Shown here: positions 1 through 12,011 of the stretch, piece after piece
How positions within the stretch are numbered: position 1 is the first letter of the stretch
Layout of the letters: each line of letters starts with the position of its first letter
Position numbers and translations under genes: made by a program
Notes under the pieces: model-generated
What the model saw: only the letters and a program-made list of their open reading frames with translations
Told to the model about the DNA's origin: nothing
The model's database searches: none
From: Epiperipatus broadwayi
Lineage: Eukaryota; Onychophora; Udeonychophora; Euonychophora; Peripatidae
Length of the DNA: 64,000 bases
Assembly (NCBI GenBank): GCA_028023455.1
Contig: JAQFVV010006306.1
Span: 1,329,001-1,393,000 of the forward strand
Direction: 5' to 3'

Positions 1-105
1 TTTTCTGTCTATATTCATCCTCCACTCCATCTCATACAACTAATACACATGTCCACACACATGTGAAAAAGATAAATGATCTCCAAATATGTATTTCACC
101 CAGAA
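1..105. repeat. Fragment of dispersed ACATGTG repeat interrupting the integrase
   Basis: The stretch with ACACATGTCCACACACATG, then GATAAATGATC, then CCAGCA matches 16735-16870 in layout and resembles the units of the array at 7735-9065. Integrase homology resumes immediately to its right, so this repeat most likely inserted in or truncated the gypsy relic. Confidence 0.55.
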
Positions 106-1860
106 CCAGCATTGCCTTTTCTGCAATCCCATTGGACTCAGGGTGGTAAGGAGGCATAGCTATATGTCTAATTCTCCATTCCTTCAGAAATTTTTCAAAT
201 TTAGTGGATGTGACACTGGTTCCATTGTCTGATACTATAGTTTCAGGAAAACCATGGAAAGCAAAAATTTCCTTAAGTTTTCCTATTGTTTCTTCAATGC
301 TCGTATTTCTTACAATTCTATATTTAGTCCACTTTGAGTATGAGTCAATCACTACCAAAAAAATATAGCCATGAAACAGTCTGGCATGGTCAAGGTGAAT
401 ATGGCTCCAAGCTTTTTTGACTACAGGCCAGGCCATATAACTTTTCTTTGGAATGTTTGCGTTTACTTGACAATTCTCACATGTTTTCACAAATTTTTCT
501 ATCTCAGAGTTAATTCTGGGCCACCAAACATAGCTTCATGCAAGTGCTTTAGTCCTTATGATCACAAGGTGGCTTTGATGGATAAGCTGCAGAACTTGGT
601 GACAACCACTACTAGGTGTTAATGCTCTATCAATCCATTAACATACATCCCTTATTTATAGACACTTTTTCTCTTTCATCCCACATAGCTTTATGCAGTA
701 TCCCAGGCCGACTTTTAGGCCAGCCCTTGCTGGCCCTGTCCAACTCACTGCCTCTTTGTTGTCTATTACTATTTTATTCCAGTTGTTTATGTAGTTAATG
801 GTTGAATCCATTTCTTGTGGAACTGATTTAATTGGGACTCTTGACAGTGCATCTGCATGCTTAATGACGTTTCCCCTTTTAAAATTTAGTTCAAAATCAT
901 AACTTCTAATAAATTGAACCAATGTAACATTCTAAGATTCAAGTGATCCAGTGCAGTTTTATTTTTAGCTAATATCCCTAATAGTGGCTTGTGATCATAA
1001 AGATCTTGAATGGCTACCCATATAAGTATTGGTGAAATTTTTTCATTGCAAAGATAATAGCCAATGCCTCACCCCAATGGCATTTTTGGCCTTTTCTTTA
1101 CAAATTATATAGTGGCCTTGGGTTTTCTTTTACAACTGCAATCATTTGAGGATAGGGCTTCTTTCGCTTTCTTGATATGATATGGCCCAGGAATTTTATT
1201 TCCGTCATCAGCCAGATACATTTTTCTGGATTTATTCTAGCTCTGAAACTTGATAATTTATTGCAAACTTTAAAGACTCACTTGTATAACTTTTCTTCAG
1301 AATTAGTATCCCCTCCATTTGGTGGAACAGCATGTCCATCTTGATTTGGAAGATATTTGGTGCAACGGTAATTCTAAAAGGCAGCCTATTGTAGTTAAAC
1401 AATTCCTTGTGGGTAGTGATAGTTAACAATTCCGAGATGCGTTTAGAAACTGAAATCTGATGGAACATTGATCTCAAATCAATTTTAGAAAAATAATTTG
1501 ACATTTCCATATTAGCTAATATTTCTCTGACATTAGGCACCGGATACTGACTCTGTGTAAGGTTTTTATTTACTGTAGTCCAGTAATCTCCACAAATGCA
1601 GATTTGTCCATTTGGTTTAGATATCACTACAATCGGAGTGGCCTAGTCAGCCTTCTGAACCGGCATTAATATTCCCTTGCTATCTAAATAATTTAACACT
1701 TTTTCCACTTTAGTTTGTAATGCAAAAGAAACTTTTCTAGGCCTGAAAATTATCAGGAGTTGCTCCATCTTGCAAGATTATATCAACTGGCTTAGTACTG
1801 AATTAGCTTTCATATTACTAAAAAAACTTTTGTAGTTATTTTTTTAAATTCTTTCCTCGA
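106..1860 (-). pseudogene. Ty3/gypsy-like pol relic: RT, RNase H, integrase
   Basis: This is the 3' half of a Ty3/gypsy polyprotein on the minus strand, broken by stops and frameshifts. Reverse transcriptase lies at about 1627-1232: VPNVREILANMEMSNYFSKI with the first catalytic Asp in SKIDLRSMFHQ, then LPFRITVAPNIFQ. The YxDD box is lost (GILILKKS). The RNase H end lies near 922-780, with HADALSRVP. Integrase lies at 490-112: CENC of the HHCC finger, then the DDE core with LDHA, VSDNGTS and NGIAEKA. Homology stops just after the catalytic Glu, where a repeat (1-105) begins. Gag and protease were not recognised. It is inactive. Confidence 0.85.
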
Positions 1861-1974
1861 TAGCAGTCCCTACCTATAATAGAGTTTAGACTGCCTTGTA
1901 CTATATATACAATGGTAACTTACAGGTTCTATTTTTAATTTCTCCCCTTCTACTGTTTCCAATATTCTCATATT

Positions 1975-2895
1975 ACCACTAGCTTACTTTCAATTAGCAG
2001 ATTTCTAATATTTTCCATGCCTTTCGTACATAACTTGCAGACTAAATCACCCACATTTCTCCATTTATTCCCTTGTTGCTAACCATCCTGTTTGAGCCTT
2101 AAACAGTAAACTATCTTTTTTTCTATTGTAAATTAACTCTCAATTAATATTTTGTTTACTTCTATATATATTTAAACTCTTTTTACTGTCCATACTAGTT
2201 CTCCATCTCTCCAACTCCCTATTTTTTATTAATGCATCTATTCTTCTATCTCATTCTTTGGTCTATAACACTCATCAATCTTCCTAACACACTTCACTGA
2301 TATGTCTTTATCCAAATTTTCTGTATACCATACTATTTTCCCTACCTATCTTATTGCTTGTCCTTTACTTGTAATCCAATTAAATATTAATTTGGCTATT
2401 CTCTTACTATTCATAAATTGCAATCTACCAAACATTTTCATTTTGCTTTTTGCATATCTTATATAAAAACTTAACCATCCTATTTCTCCTTGAATTGCTT
2501 TCTTTGCCATCCACATATAAGCACCTAATGCATATTTTTTTACCTCTCTTTGTACTTTTTCTATGTTATCTAACACCCTTTTACTAACACAAACCCTGGT
2601 ACTGCCACTCCCTTCCATGCAATTCTTGCTACATCATGTTTATTATGTGAAAACACTGTTAATTTCTTTATCAGCCCCTTTCTTTTCTTTGCTTTGTTTA
2701 TTTATTTTTTCTATTCATTCAAGCAATTTTTCTGATTACTTATAACGATTCCCAAATAGTTATATTTATTTCCCACATTTAATTTTATATCCCCCAATAA
2801 TAAAAGTTCTTTGTCTTCTCTTTGCTCAGCATTCATTATCACTATTATTGATTTTTCTACCATAAATTTAATTCCCATCTTTTTACCCACCCTTG
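1975..2895 (-). pseudogene. LINE 3' part: RT C-terminus and zinc-knuckle tail
   Basis: A minus-strand fragment of the same LINE family as 26231-27556/34847-35435. At 2890-2715 it reads KKMGIKFMVEKS, then LLGDIKLNVGNKYNYLGIVI and SNQKNCLNE; the last block recurs almost unchanged at 35195-35282. Further along (2618-2346) is KRVLDNIEKVQREVKKYALG and a region matching the copy at 21450-21760. The tail at 2100-1980 corresponds to the cysteine/histidine segment seen at 21200-21330. Several stops and frameshifts make it inactive. A foldback copy abuts its 5' side at about 2918. Confidence 0.75.
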
Positions 2896-2917
2896 TGCTG
2901 TGATGCACTGTGACTTC

Positions 2918-3165
2918 ACAAATTCTCCATACAGTTGTGTCACCTAGTGAAAGACATAATAATTTATGAATGCAAGAATATGTGTGCATAAAATCCATAT
3001 CTAGTGCCTTATTCATCCAATATTCCTAAATATTCATTAGTAGGCACTAGATAAGGATTTTATGCACCAATCTTCTTGCATCGATTGATTACTACGATTT
3101 GCACTGGCTAGCACTACTGTATGGATAGTTTGTCACTGTTTTAACAGCTTGCATAAATATAGAAA
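2918..3165. mobile_element. Foldback family 1 (MITE-like), short copy
   Basis: The left arm starts TTCTCCATACAGTTGTG and includes TGCATAAAATCC and CTAGTGCC. The right arm ends GCACTACTGTATGGATAGTT, the reverse complement of the left. Arms of this kind (ACTCTCCATACAGTAGTGCC) recur more than ten times in the window. No coding sequence. Boundaries are approximate. Confidence 0.75.
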
Positions 3166-3352
3166 ATTTTGATTACATGATGTTCTTATCTATAAGTATG
3201 TAATAAAAAGTAAAATTAAGCCCGCATGAATAAATGCCAAATCAAACAATCATACAACTCCTCTAGATTAAAGATTTGATTGCATTACTTTCTTTGTTTT
3301 TATTTCAAAGATATTTCTATAAGTCAATAAGCACCGGGTGATGATGTCAAAC

Positions 3353-3444
3353 AGATCTTCAGATTAATTTTTGGTCTTTTTCATTTGTGAAAATAGATCT
3401 TCAGATTAATTTTTGGTCTTTTTCATTTGTGAAAATAGATCTTC
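3353..3444. repeat. 42-bp direct tandem duplication
   Basis: The unit beginning AGATCTTCAGATTAATTTTT occurs at 3353-3394 and again at 3395-3436 without change, followed by the start of a third (AGATCTTC). Confidence 0.95.
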
Positions 3445-3527
3445 TCACTGAAAAAGATTAATAAGCTGAAAATTAATCTAGGGATCTTTTTTGATACTGC
3501 TATCTAGGATCATTGATTTAAGATAGT

Positions 3528-3740
3528 TAGAAAACTATACAGTAGTTTGACATAGTGCAAGCCAGAATAATCCATGGATGCAAGGTTAGTACATAAAATC
3601 CCTATCTAGTACCTGTTCATCCAATAATCCCAGACTAGGATGAATAGACACTAGATAAAGATTTTATGCACAAACCTTCTTGTGTCCATTAATTAGTCCG
3701 GCTTGCACTAGGTGGCACTACTGTATGGAGTTTGTTAATT
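3528..3740. mobile_element. Foldback family 1, short copy
   Basis: The left arm has CTATACAGTAGTTTGACATA, GTGCAAGCC and AAAATCCCTATCTAG. The right arm has CTAGATAAAGATTTTATG, GGCTTGCAC and GGCACTACTGTATGGAG. The arms meet at a short centre near 3640, giving a near-complete palindrome. Confidence 0.78.
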
Positions 3741-4148
3741 GCTGAGAGATTCTTGACTTCGTTTAAGGAGAAGCTACAGTTCATCACATCACATTACTGT
3801 CTTAACAGCTTGTGTAAGCATAGGATACGGTAATCTTGTGTTGTTTAATGATTTAATATCCTTTGATTTCTCAGTTTACAAAGATTGCACATGAATGGAA
3901 AAAAAAAATACTCCAATCAAATATTAAGCATTAAATTATTTTTCTTTGTTAATTGTTTTATATTTTACAATTTAAAGGTCACATTAAAGTTTATGATGAT
4001 ATTCTAGAATAAATGGTATTAATAGAACCAGTAAAATTACCTAGTCATAATACTCATTATTTAATTACTGAATTTCCTGTAAATAGAAAACATATATATA
4101 TTGTTTAAAAGTAATAATGTTTTAAAAACTTTACTGCGTGATGTTTAG

Positions 4149-4286
4149 GCCGATACTGGGAGACAGTGCAGCGCCTGAAAATTAATCAGTTTTACGGAGC
4201 TCCAACAGCAATTCGGTTATTATTAAAGTATGGAGATGATTGGGTTACAAAGTATGATCGCTCTTCCCTCAAAACTATTGGCTCAG
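4149..4286 (+). CDS. Acetyl-CoA synthetase exon a
   Basis: Exon beginning after TTTAG with two bases of a split codon. It reads [18 protein letters not shown] through [12 protein letters not shown] and ends one base into a codon at a GTTAGT donor. It is the substrate-binding stretch upstream of the GEPIN block. The intron that follows is about 7.2 kb and full of repeats. Confidence 0.93.
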
Positions 4287-7200
4287 GTTAGTTTTTGCAT
4301 TTATATATATATAGAAATGATGTATGTGTTACTATTTTTGACATTGGTTATTCATATTTTACTTTCTAAAAAAGAATATACTGTAATTATTTTTTTAAGA
4401 GTACTAATAAATCATTATTAATGGATACTATTAATATTATGGTGAACAATGGTAGTTTTTTTGGTCTACTCTAATACCATATATTGTTTTGCGTTCACAT
4501 TTGGTAACCACTGACAATTCAAACTTATAATAGATAGCACTAGAAGATAGGGAGGGAAAGTCCAGTATTTACCTTGCTATGACGTCATTAGCCTGAAGGC
4601 ATACTACTCTAACCACCCGATTTTTAAGATAACGTCACTTAGTGATTTGCGACACATGTAATCGCTAAAATTTTTCAGCATATCACGTGGTGACGTTACG
4701 TCAAAGATCGCTAGATTAGAATAGGATGCCCTCAGGGTAATGTCGTCATAGAAACGACGAGCGGGGGAAAGGCACGTGGTACAGGGTCATGAGGTCAAAA
4801 TGGAGAAAAAGGCACGTGGTACAGAATAATGCCGGCGGCGTCCATCCTGAAAAAAAAAAAGGTAAAATTAATAAATAGGAACAAAATAGTTATATGCGGC
4901 AAAAAAAGATTAAAAATAATATATACATCATGAATAATTAACTAAAATTGGACACAAAATATGAAAATGTAAGATAAATATCACTACAAAATTAATAAGT
5001 AAAAACTGCGAGTCCACAAATCCTGAAAAAAAAAATTAATAAATAGGACACAAAATAGTGATATGCGGCAAAAAAAGGTTAAAAGTAATATATACTTCAT
5101 GAATAATTAACTAAAATTGGACGCAAAATATGAAAATGTAAGATAAATATCACTACAAAATTAATAAGTAAAAACTGCGAGTCCACAAATCCTGAAAAAA
5201 AATGTTAATAAATAGGACACAAAATAGAGTGATATGCAGCAAAAAAGAAAAAGTTAAAGGTAATATAAGCATCATGAATAATTAACTAAAATTGGACGCA
5301 AAATAGGAAAATGTAAGATAAATATCACTACAAAATTAATAAGTCATCTTAAAAGTATTATATAAATTTTAAAAAAATTATCATAAAGTGAAAACTGCGA
5401 ATCTACAAATAACTGCGAGTCTACAAATATTAAATTTTCTTTTTTAAAAAACGTATCATAAAGTGCGAGTCCTGAAGTAATAATTCTGTAAGTATTCAAA
5501 TAATAATTTTGTCGTCTTAAAAAAACCTATCATAAAGTGAAAACTGCGAGTCTACAGATATTAATTTTGTCTTTTTTAAAAAACGTATAAAGTGCAAGTC
5601 CAAAAGTAATAATTCTGCAAGTATTCAAATAATTTTGTCGTCTTAAAAAAACCTATCATAAAGTGAAAACTGCTAGTCTACAAATATTAATTTTGTCTTT
5701 TTTAAAAAACGTATAAAGTGCGAGTCCAGAAGTAATAATTCTGCAAGTATTCAAATAATAATTTTGTCGTCTTAAAAAAACCTATCATAAAGTGAAAACT
5801 GCGAGTCTACAAATATTAATTTTGTCTTTTTTAAAAAACGTATAATTTCCCTACCGCCCATTGATGCCTAAATAACTTAATTTAGTGCGTCATTTGATAA
5901 CGTTTTATAGCACAATAGGCACGTTGGAAGCTGTTTATGACGTTTTATAGCACAATAGGCACGTTGGAAGCTGTTTATTAGTTACAGATCCAATACAAAC
6001 CATTTTTAAACATTCTAGTAATAGCCATAAACACTTTTTTTTTTAGATACAGATTAAAATTGGTTTAAAAATGTATAACTTTTTACAAAGGGACTTAAGA
6101 TCACACTCATCTAATCGTAAATACTCATGAACCATCATACATAAAGAGAAAGACCAAACAGTTGTTTGATTACTGTTACAAATCCTGTGTATGAAGTCTG
6201 TGATTTATTGGTTGTTGTTTTTTTGGTATTAAACCGCTAAACATCACATGATCACCATTTCTTATGCTTGCTCATAACTGTTATTAAAACAGGCTAAACT
6301 CTCCATACAGTAGTGCCACTCAGTGCAAGCCAGAGTAATCAATGGATGCCAGAAGGCTTGTACATAAAATTCTTAACTAGTGCCTACTCATCCAATATCC
6401 CCAAAATAGCCTCTAGCTTGTGGCTTTCATCAGTGAGGAGCCTTGGATCTGAGAACACTGTATGTAGATCTTAGGATCTAATGCAACTCTTCAGCACAAA
6501 TCTTCCGGCATCCATTGGTTACTCCGGCTTGCACTGAGTGGCACTACTGTATGGAATGTTTTGCCTGTTTAATAACAGTTATGAACATGCATAAGAAATG
6601 GTCTTGTGATGTTTAGTGATTTAATACCAATACTGCCTAATAGGATTTTGGTGGCTATGGTTATTAAAGGACCAAAGACACCAAAATGTATGGGCACTGA
6701 ACTGAATTCAGACCTACATGACTATATAAGCTAATGAGCGTTGATTGAAAATATTATTGTGTTTTCAATTTTAAACTCATAGTTTTGTAGTTAAGTAGAG
6801 AAAAACATGGCTGCTTGAGGGGTGCATCAAATCCCAAGATCTAGGTACAGTGCTTTCAGATCCAAGGCTCCTCACTAATGAAAGCCACAAGCTGGGGATA
6901 TTGGATTAGTAGGGACTAGATAGGAATTTTATGCTCAAGACTTCTGGCATCCATTGATTACTCTGGCTTGCACTGAGTGGCACGACTGTATGGAGAATTT
7001 TGCCTGTTTAATAACAGTTATGATAAAGCATAAGAAATGGTGATCATGTGACATTTAGTGATTTAATAACAATCCTGCCTAACAGGATGGTGGTGGCTAT
7101 GGTTATTAAAGAACCAAAGACACCAAAATGTATGGGTACTGAACTGAATTCAGATGACTACATAAGCTAATGAGCTTTGATTGAAAATATTATTGTTTAC

Positions 7201-10200
7201 AATTTTAAACTCATAGTTTTCTAGTTCAATAGAGAAAAAAAGATGGCTGCTGGAGAGTTGCATTAGATCCTAAGATGTAGGTGCAGTGTTTTCAGATCTA
7301 AGGCTCCTCACTGATGAAAGCCACAAGCTAGAAAATAGTCTGGGATATTAGGTGAGTAGGCATTGGATAGGGATTTTATGCACAAGCCTTCTGGCATCTA
7401 TTGACTACTCTGGGTTGAGTGGCACTACTGTATGGAGAGTTTTGCCTGTTTTTTATATTGCTGACCAAAAGCATAACTATGAACAGTATAAGAATATTGA
7501 TATCAAAATTTGAAACTTTTATAGGTTTGTACCAAGTTAACATATAACTGTGCAAGAAGTTTTAAATGTCTGTTGTGCATCTCTAGTAATTTATGGTTTT
7601 TCTTTTAACATCTGACAATACTCACTGCTGATCTGAAAACCTTAAATGCCCACTAGTGGGTAGTAGGGAGAAATTATCAATTGTGGCATTATAATAAAGG
7701 CTGCAGGGTCAGTGGAAACAATATTTAAATAATTATAATAGACATGTGAAAAAATCTATAAGCTCCAGATGCACATTTATACTGAATGAGTATTCATCAG
7801 TTGGCCCAGATTACAATTTTTTACACATACCTTTATCATTGTTCAATATATATATATAGCAAATTATGTGCTGCCCTCACAACTTGGACACAAATCACTT
7901 GATGAAAGTATATTAATAATTTTTATTAGTCATTTGTTAGACAGCGATTATCCAATAATGAATAATATTTCTGTTGTGTATTTTTCACACTATACCACTC
8001 ACATGCAAGGTAGGGACTGTTTTCTATCTTTTTTTAACACACTTTGTGGAGGCATGTAGTCATAAACATATGACCAAAGACATGTGAAAAAATCTATAAT
8101 ACCTAAGATGCACATTTTATGCTGAACCAACACTCATCAGTTGTCCCAGATCACAATCTCTTACCTATATCTTTATCATTGTTCACTATATAGTTATCCA
8201 ATTATTACAGTTTAATTGATAGGTGTTAATCTTATTGACCTCACAACTTTACCACAAACTATCTGATAGAAGTATATTAACATTTTTTATTAATCATTTA
8301 TTAGATTAGAGATTATCCACTTAATGAATAATATTTCTGTAGTGTAATTTTCACTATACCACTCACATGCAAGGTAGGGACTGTTTTCTATCTGCTTTTA
8401 ACAACTTATGGAGAGATATAATCATAAACGTATGACCAAAGATGTGTGAAAAGAATGTATGATCCCCAAGATGCACATTTCATGCTGAACCAGCACTCAT
8501 CAGTTGGCCTGACCACAGTCTCTTACACATATCTTTACCATTGTTCAGTATATATATATACATAGCAAATTATTACAGTTCAATTGACAAGCGATGAACA
8601 TGCTATCCCCACAATTTTAATACAAATCATGAAGTATATTAATAATTTTAATTAGACTAAAGATTATCCAATAATGATTAATATTTCTGTATGTAGTTTT
8701 CACTACACCACTCTCACACAAAGTTGGCTACTGGTTTCTATCCACTTTCACCACCTTATTGTTAATATATCTTTATTAAGTGATTTGTGTCAAAGTTGTG
8801 GCTGCAGCACATTTGACACATCAATTGAACTGTAGTAATTTGTTATCTATATGTATACTAAACATTGATAAAGATATGTGTAAGATATGGGGATCTGGGC
8901 CAACTGATGAGTGATGATTCAGCATGAAATATGCTTGGAAATCATGCATCATTTCCATATGTCATTAGCCACATGTTTATGATTACACCCCTCCCACAAG
9001 GTGTTAAAAGTGGATAAAAATCGGTTGCTACCTTGAGTGAGAGTGGTGTAGTAAAAATTACATTACAGAAATTCATTATTTATTTTCATATATAATTTGT
9101 TGTAAATACATTTTCTGTTTATATATTTCATATCAAATATTTTTAAAATTTTTTAATTGTAAATACTTTGACATAACTTTATTATTTATACAGAGTTTCA
9201 TAAAAGATTATATCTAAAGTTTTTTCACACATTTTAAATTCATTTTATCTAATTATTCAAAGATTGATCATTTTTATCATTATTTTTAAATATAAAATAT
9301 TGCAATGAGAAATTGTATGATGTGTACAATCTGGTTTTATGTCATCTTGGGTTACTATTATATGTAATGGCATGGAAGCCTTAATTGGTGAAAGTTTAAC
9401 TTTATTTATAAATCAGAACTATTCTTTCACAAATGCATCACAATCTCATTTTCTAAATGGACTGAATTTATTATAAAATCATGTTGTCTCCAAGTTTATA
9501 ATTTTGGATAGCTAATACAGTATTTATGAATATGTGTAACAGAGAATACAAGGCTCACATGTTAAAATGAAATTAAAATATTTAATAGAGCAACAAAATA
9601 GGAATAATATGACAATTTTTAGATAATGTTCTTATTTATCATTTTTATTAGTCTTCTCTTAATGTGTTGAAACCATGAGAAGGCATACTTTCTATGCAAA
9701 CACAGAAATAGGCTGTTTATGTGGCCCAATATGTCTATGCTTTTGCAGAGAAAGTTACGGCCTATAAAACAGTTCTTTTCATATTAGTCATTTCAAGCTT
9801 AGATGGCTTTGCATACCAATATTATGGCCTGCTGATGTGCTTTGCGACACTATGCAATGCACACACTTGCCAGATTGCTACCATATATCGTGAGGGTTTT
9901 TGGAATTCAACTGGCCAGAACTATTGTAATATGCCTTTGTAATAGTGATCTATGTGAAAACAATTGCAAAAGGGTCGGGCCAAGCACCATTTCACACAAA
10001 TTATGTGACAAAACACATTTGCATGAGACAGCTATAAGTCAAATGAAATGGCTGAGGTTGCACATTGTTTTGGGAAACTGTAAGCTTGGTTTGATCAGAG
10101 TACTGCATCTTTTGGCCAGATTAAGAACAGATACGAGACAAATAAAATGTCTGAGGTTGCATGTTGTTTTGCAAATCATAATCTTGGTTTGATTCAGAGT

Positions 10201-11977
10201 ACTGCATCTTTTGGCCCATCTTTCGTACCAGCAAAACCATCATTCACTCCCCCTTACATATTCCAGCCAATGTGCTGTCATGTCTAATGTAATTTAAAAT
10301 GTAATTATTGTATTTTAGAAAATAATGTTGGTTGTAAATTGAGTACTGCATCTTTTGGCCGATCCTTCAGACTGGCCAGCAAAACCATCGGTCCCTCCCT
10401 TATGCACCTTCCAGCATTACACACTGACTTGTGGAATGTAATTTTAAATATTGTAATTCTTGCATTTTCGAAAAAAAATGTTTTTTACAAAATAATGTAT
10501 TTTTGTCAGTTGTTTAAAAATAGTTTGCCAAATGTTGCAAGGTGCTAAAATATATAATGTAATTTTAAAATGTAATTATTCCATTTTAGAAAATAATGTT
10601 AAAGTTAAAAATCAAAAAAAAAAGGCCTGGTAACATTATATTTGTGTTTGTTTACATAAAAAGTATGCCCTCTTGTGGTTTCAACATGCTAAGAGAAGAC
10701 TACCAAAGATAATATCAGCTCTATAATCATTAAATTGTGATTTAAATTTATAAATTTACAAAATGTACATATACACATTTTATCGTGTATTAAATTTATT
10801 TTGAATGGTAACATAATCCTGTCATATGGAATATTCTTGCAATTTGTAAAGTATGTGTTCATTAATATTATTCTATTTTCTTTACAAAAACATTATCAAT
10901 CTTTTTTTATTTTTTGTTTTCATTTCATATTTTTTAATAATATGATCATCTCTTCCTGATTTATCTTAGCATTTTAATCTCCCCTTAACATTATATAACT
11001 ATTTTTATATAATGAGCATGTTAATAGCTCTTAACAAGCTTTTTATAAGTCATGTGATATATATGACTTGATTTCCTTGCAACTATTTATATATATATTC
11101 TTTTCAATTTTTTTAAAAAAAAACTGTCATCATCATCAAAATTATTAGCCAACATGTATACTTAAACTATAACTAATCATTGTTGGATCAACAATACTTA
11201 TACTATTTACTTCTATTCCAGAAACTATTATATCTTCTTTATTTTTTTTTTCCATAGTTAATCCAGCTTGATGCCCATAGCTTTATAATATCTATTCTTT
11301 TTTTCTCACATTTCTGACTAGGGTGATTATTCATATTCCTATCTTTTCATATTCTATTCATACAATATTTTTAACTTTATTATTAAAACATTACTATTTT
11401 CAAAAATATGTAAATACTGAATAAATAAACCAATTATAATGTTAATCCAATAGTTAGTTCTTTGAGTTAATTTATCATTTATAGTTGGTGAACCTATCAA
11501 TTATGATGCATGGAAATGGTATTACAATGTTGTTGGTGAAAGTCGATGCCCTCTAGTGGATACATGGTGGCAAACAGGTAATTAAGAGTATTAAATATTG
11601 ATGTCAATATATATAATATAATTATATTCCAAATGACTGTAAATAACAAAAATTCCAATATAAACTTTCATCAATAGTAGTACTTTCAGTTATATTTATA
11701 ATCATTTTCAATTAAACTGACTTAATTTCAAAATGGAGTAAAACAGACTGTCAGTGAATATTAAGATATGTAAATCGACATGTGGCTTCTGTTAGATGCT
11801 GTTTTGCTTCATTTTGAAATTAAATCAGTTTAGTTGAAAATGATTATGAATATAATTGAAAGTACTACTATTGATTAAAGTTTATATTGGAATATATTTT
11901 GTTATTTCCATTTTGTGGAATATAATTACATTTTATTAAATATTTTTATTAGCAGACATTTATTGTATTATTGTGTT

Positions 11978-12011
<34 letters not shown>

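Noticed and set aside
1-4148. N-terminal exons of the acetyl-CoA synthetase.
   Set aside because: I looked for the preceding conserved segments but found only retroelement and foldback sequence; the upstream exons must be outside the window.
4575-4757. A regulatory enhancer with a CRE site (TGACGTCA).
   Set aside because: The site lies at the end of a hairpin and is degenerate in the other arm, so it is more simply part of a mobile foldback.
9721-10192. Overlapping ORFs of 73 and 116 aa as possible genes.
   Set aside because: Both lie in the TIR element and span its internal direct repeats; no recognisable domain.
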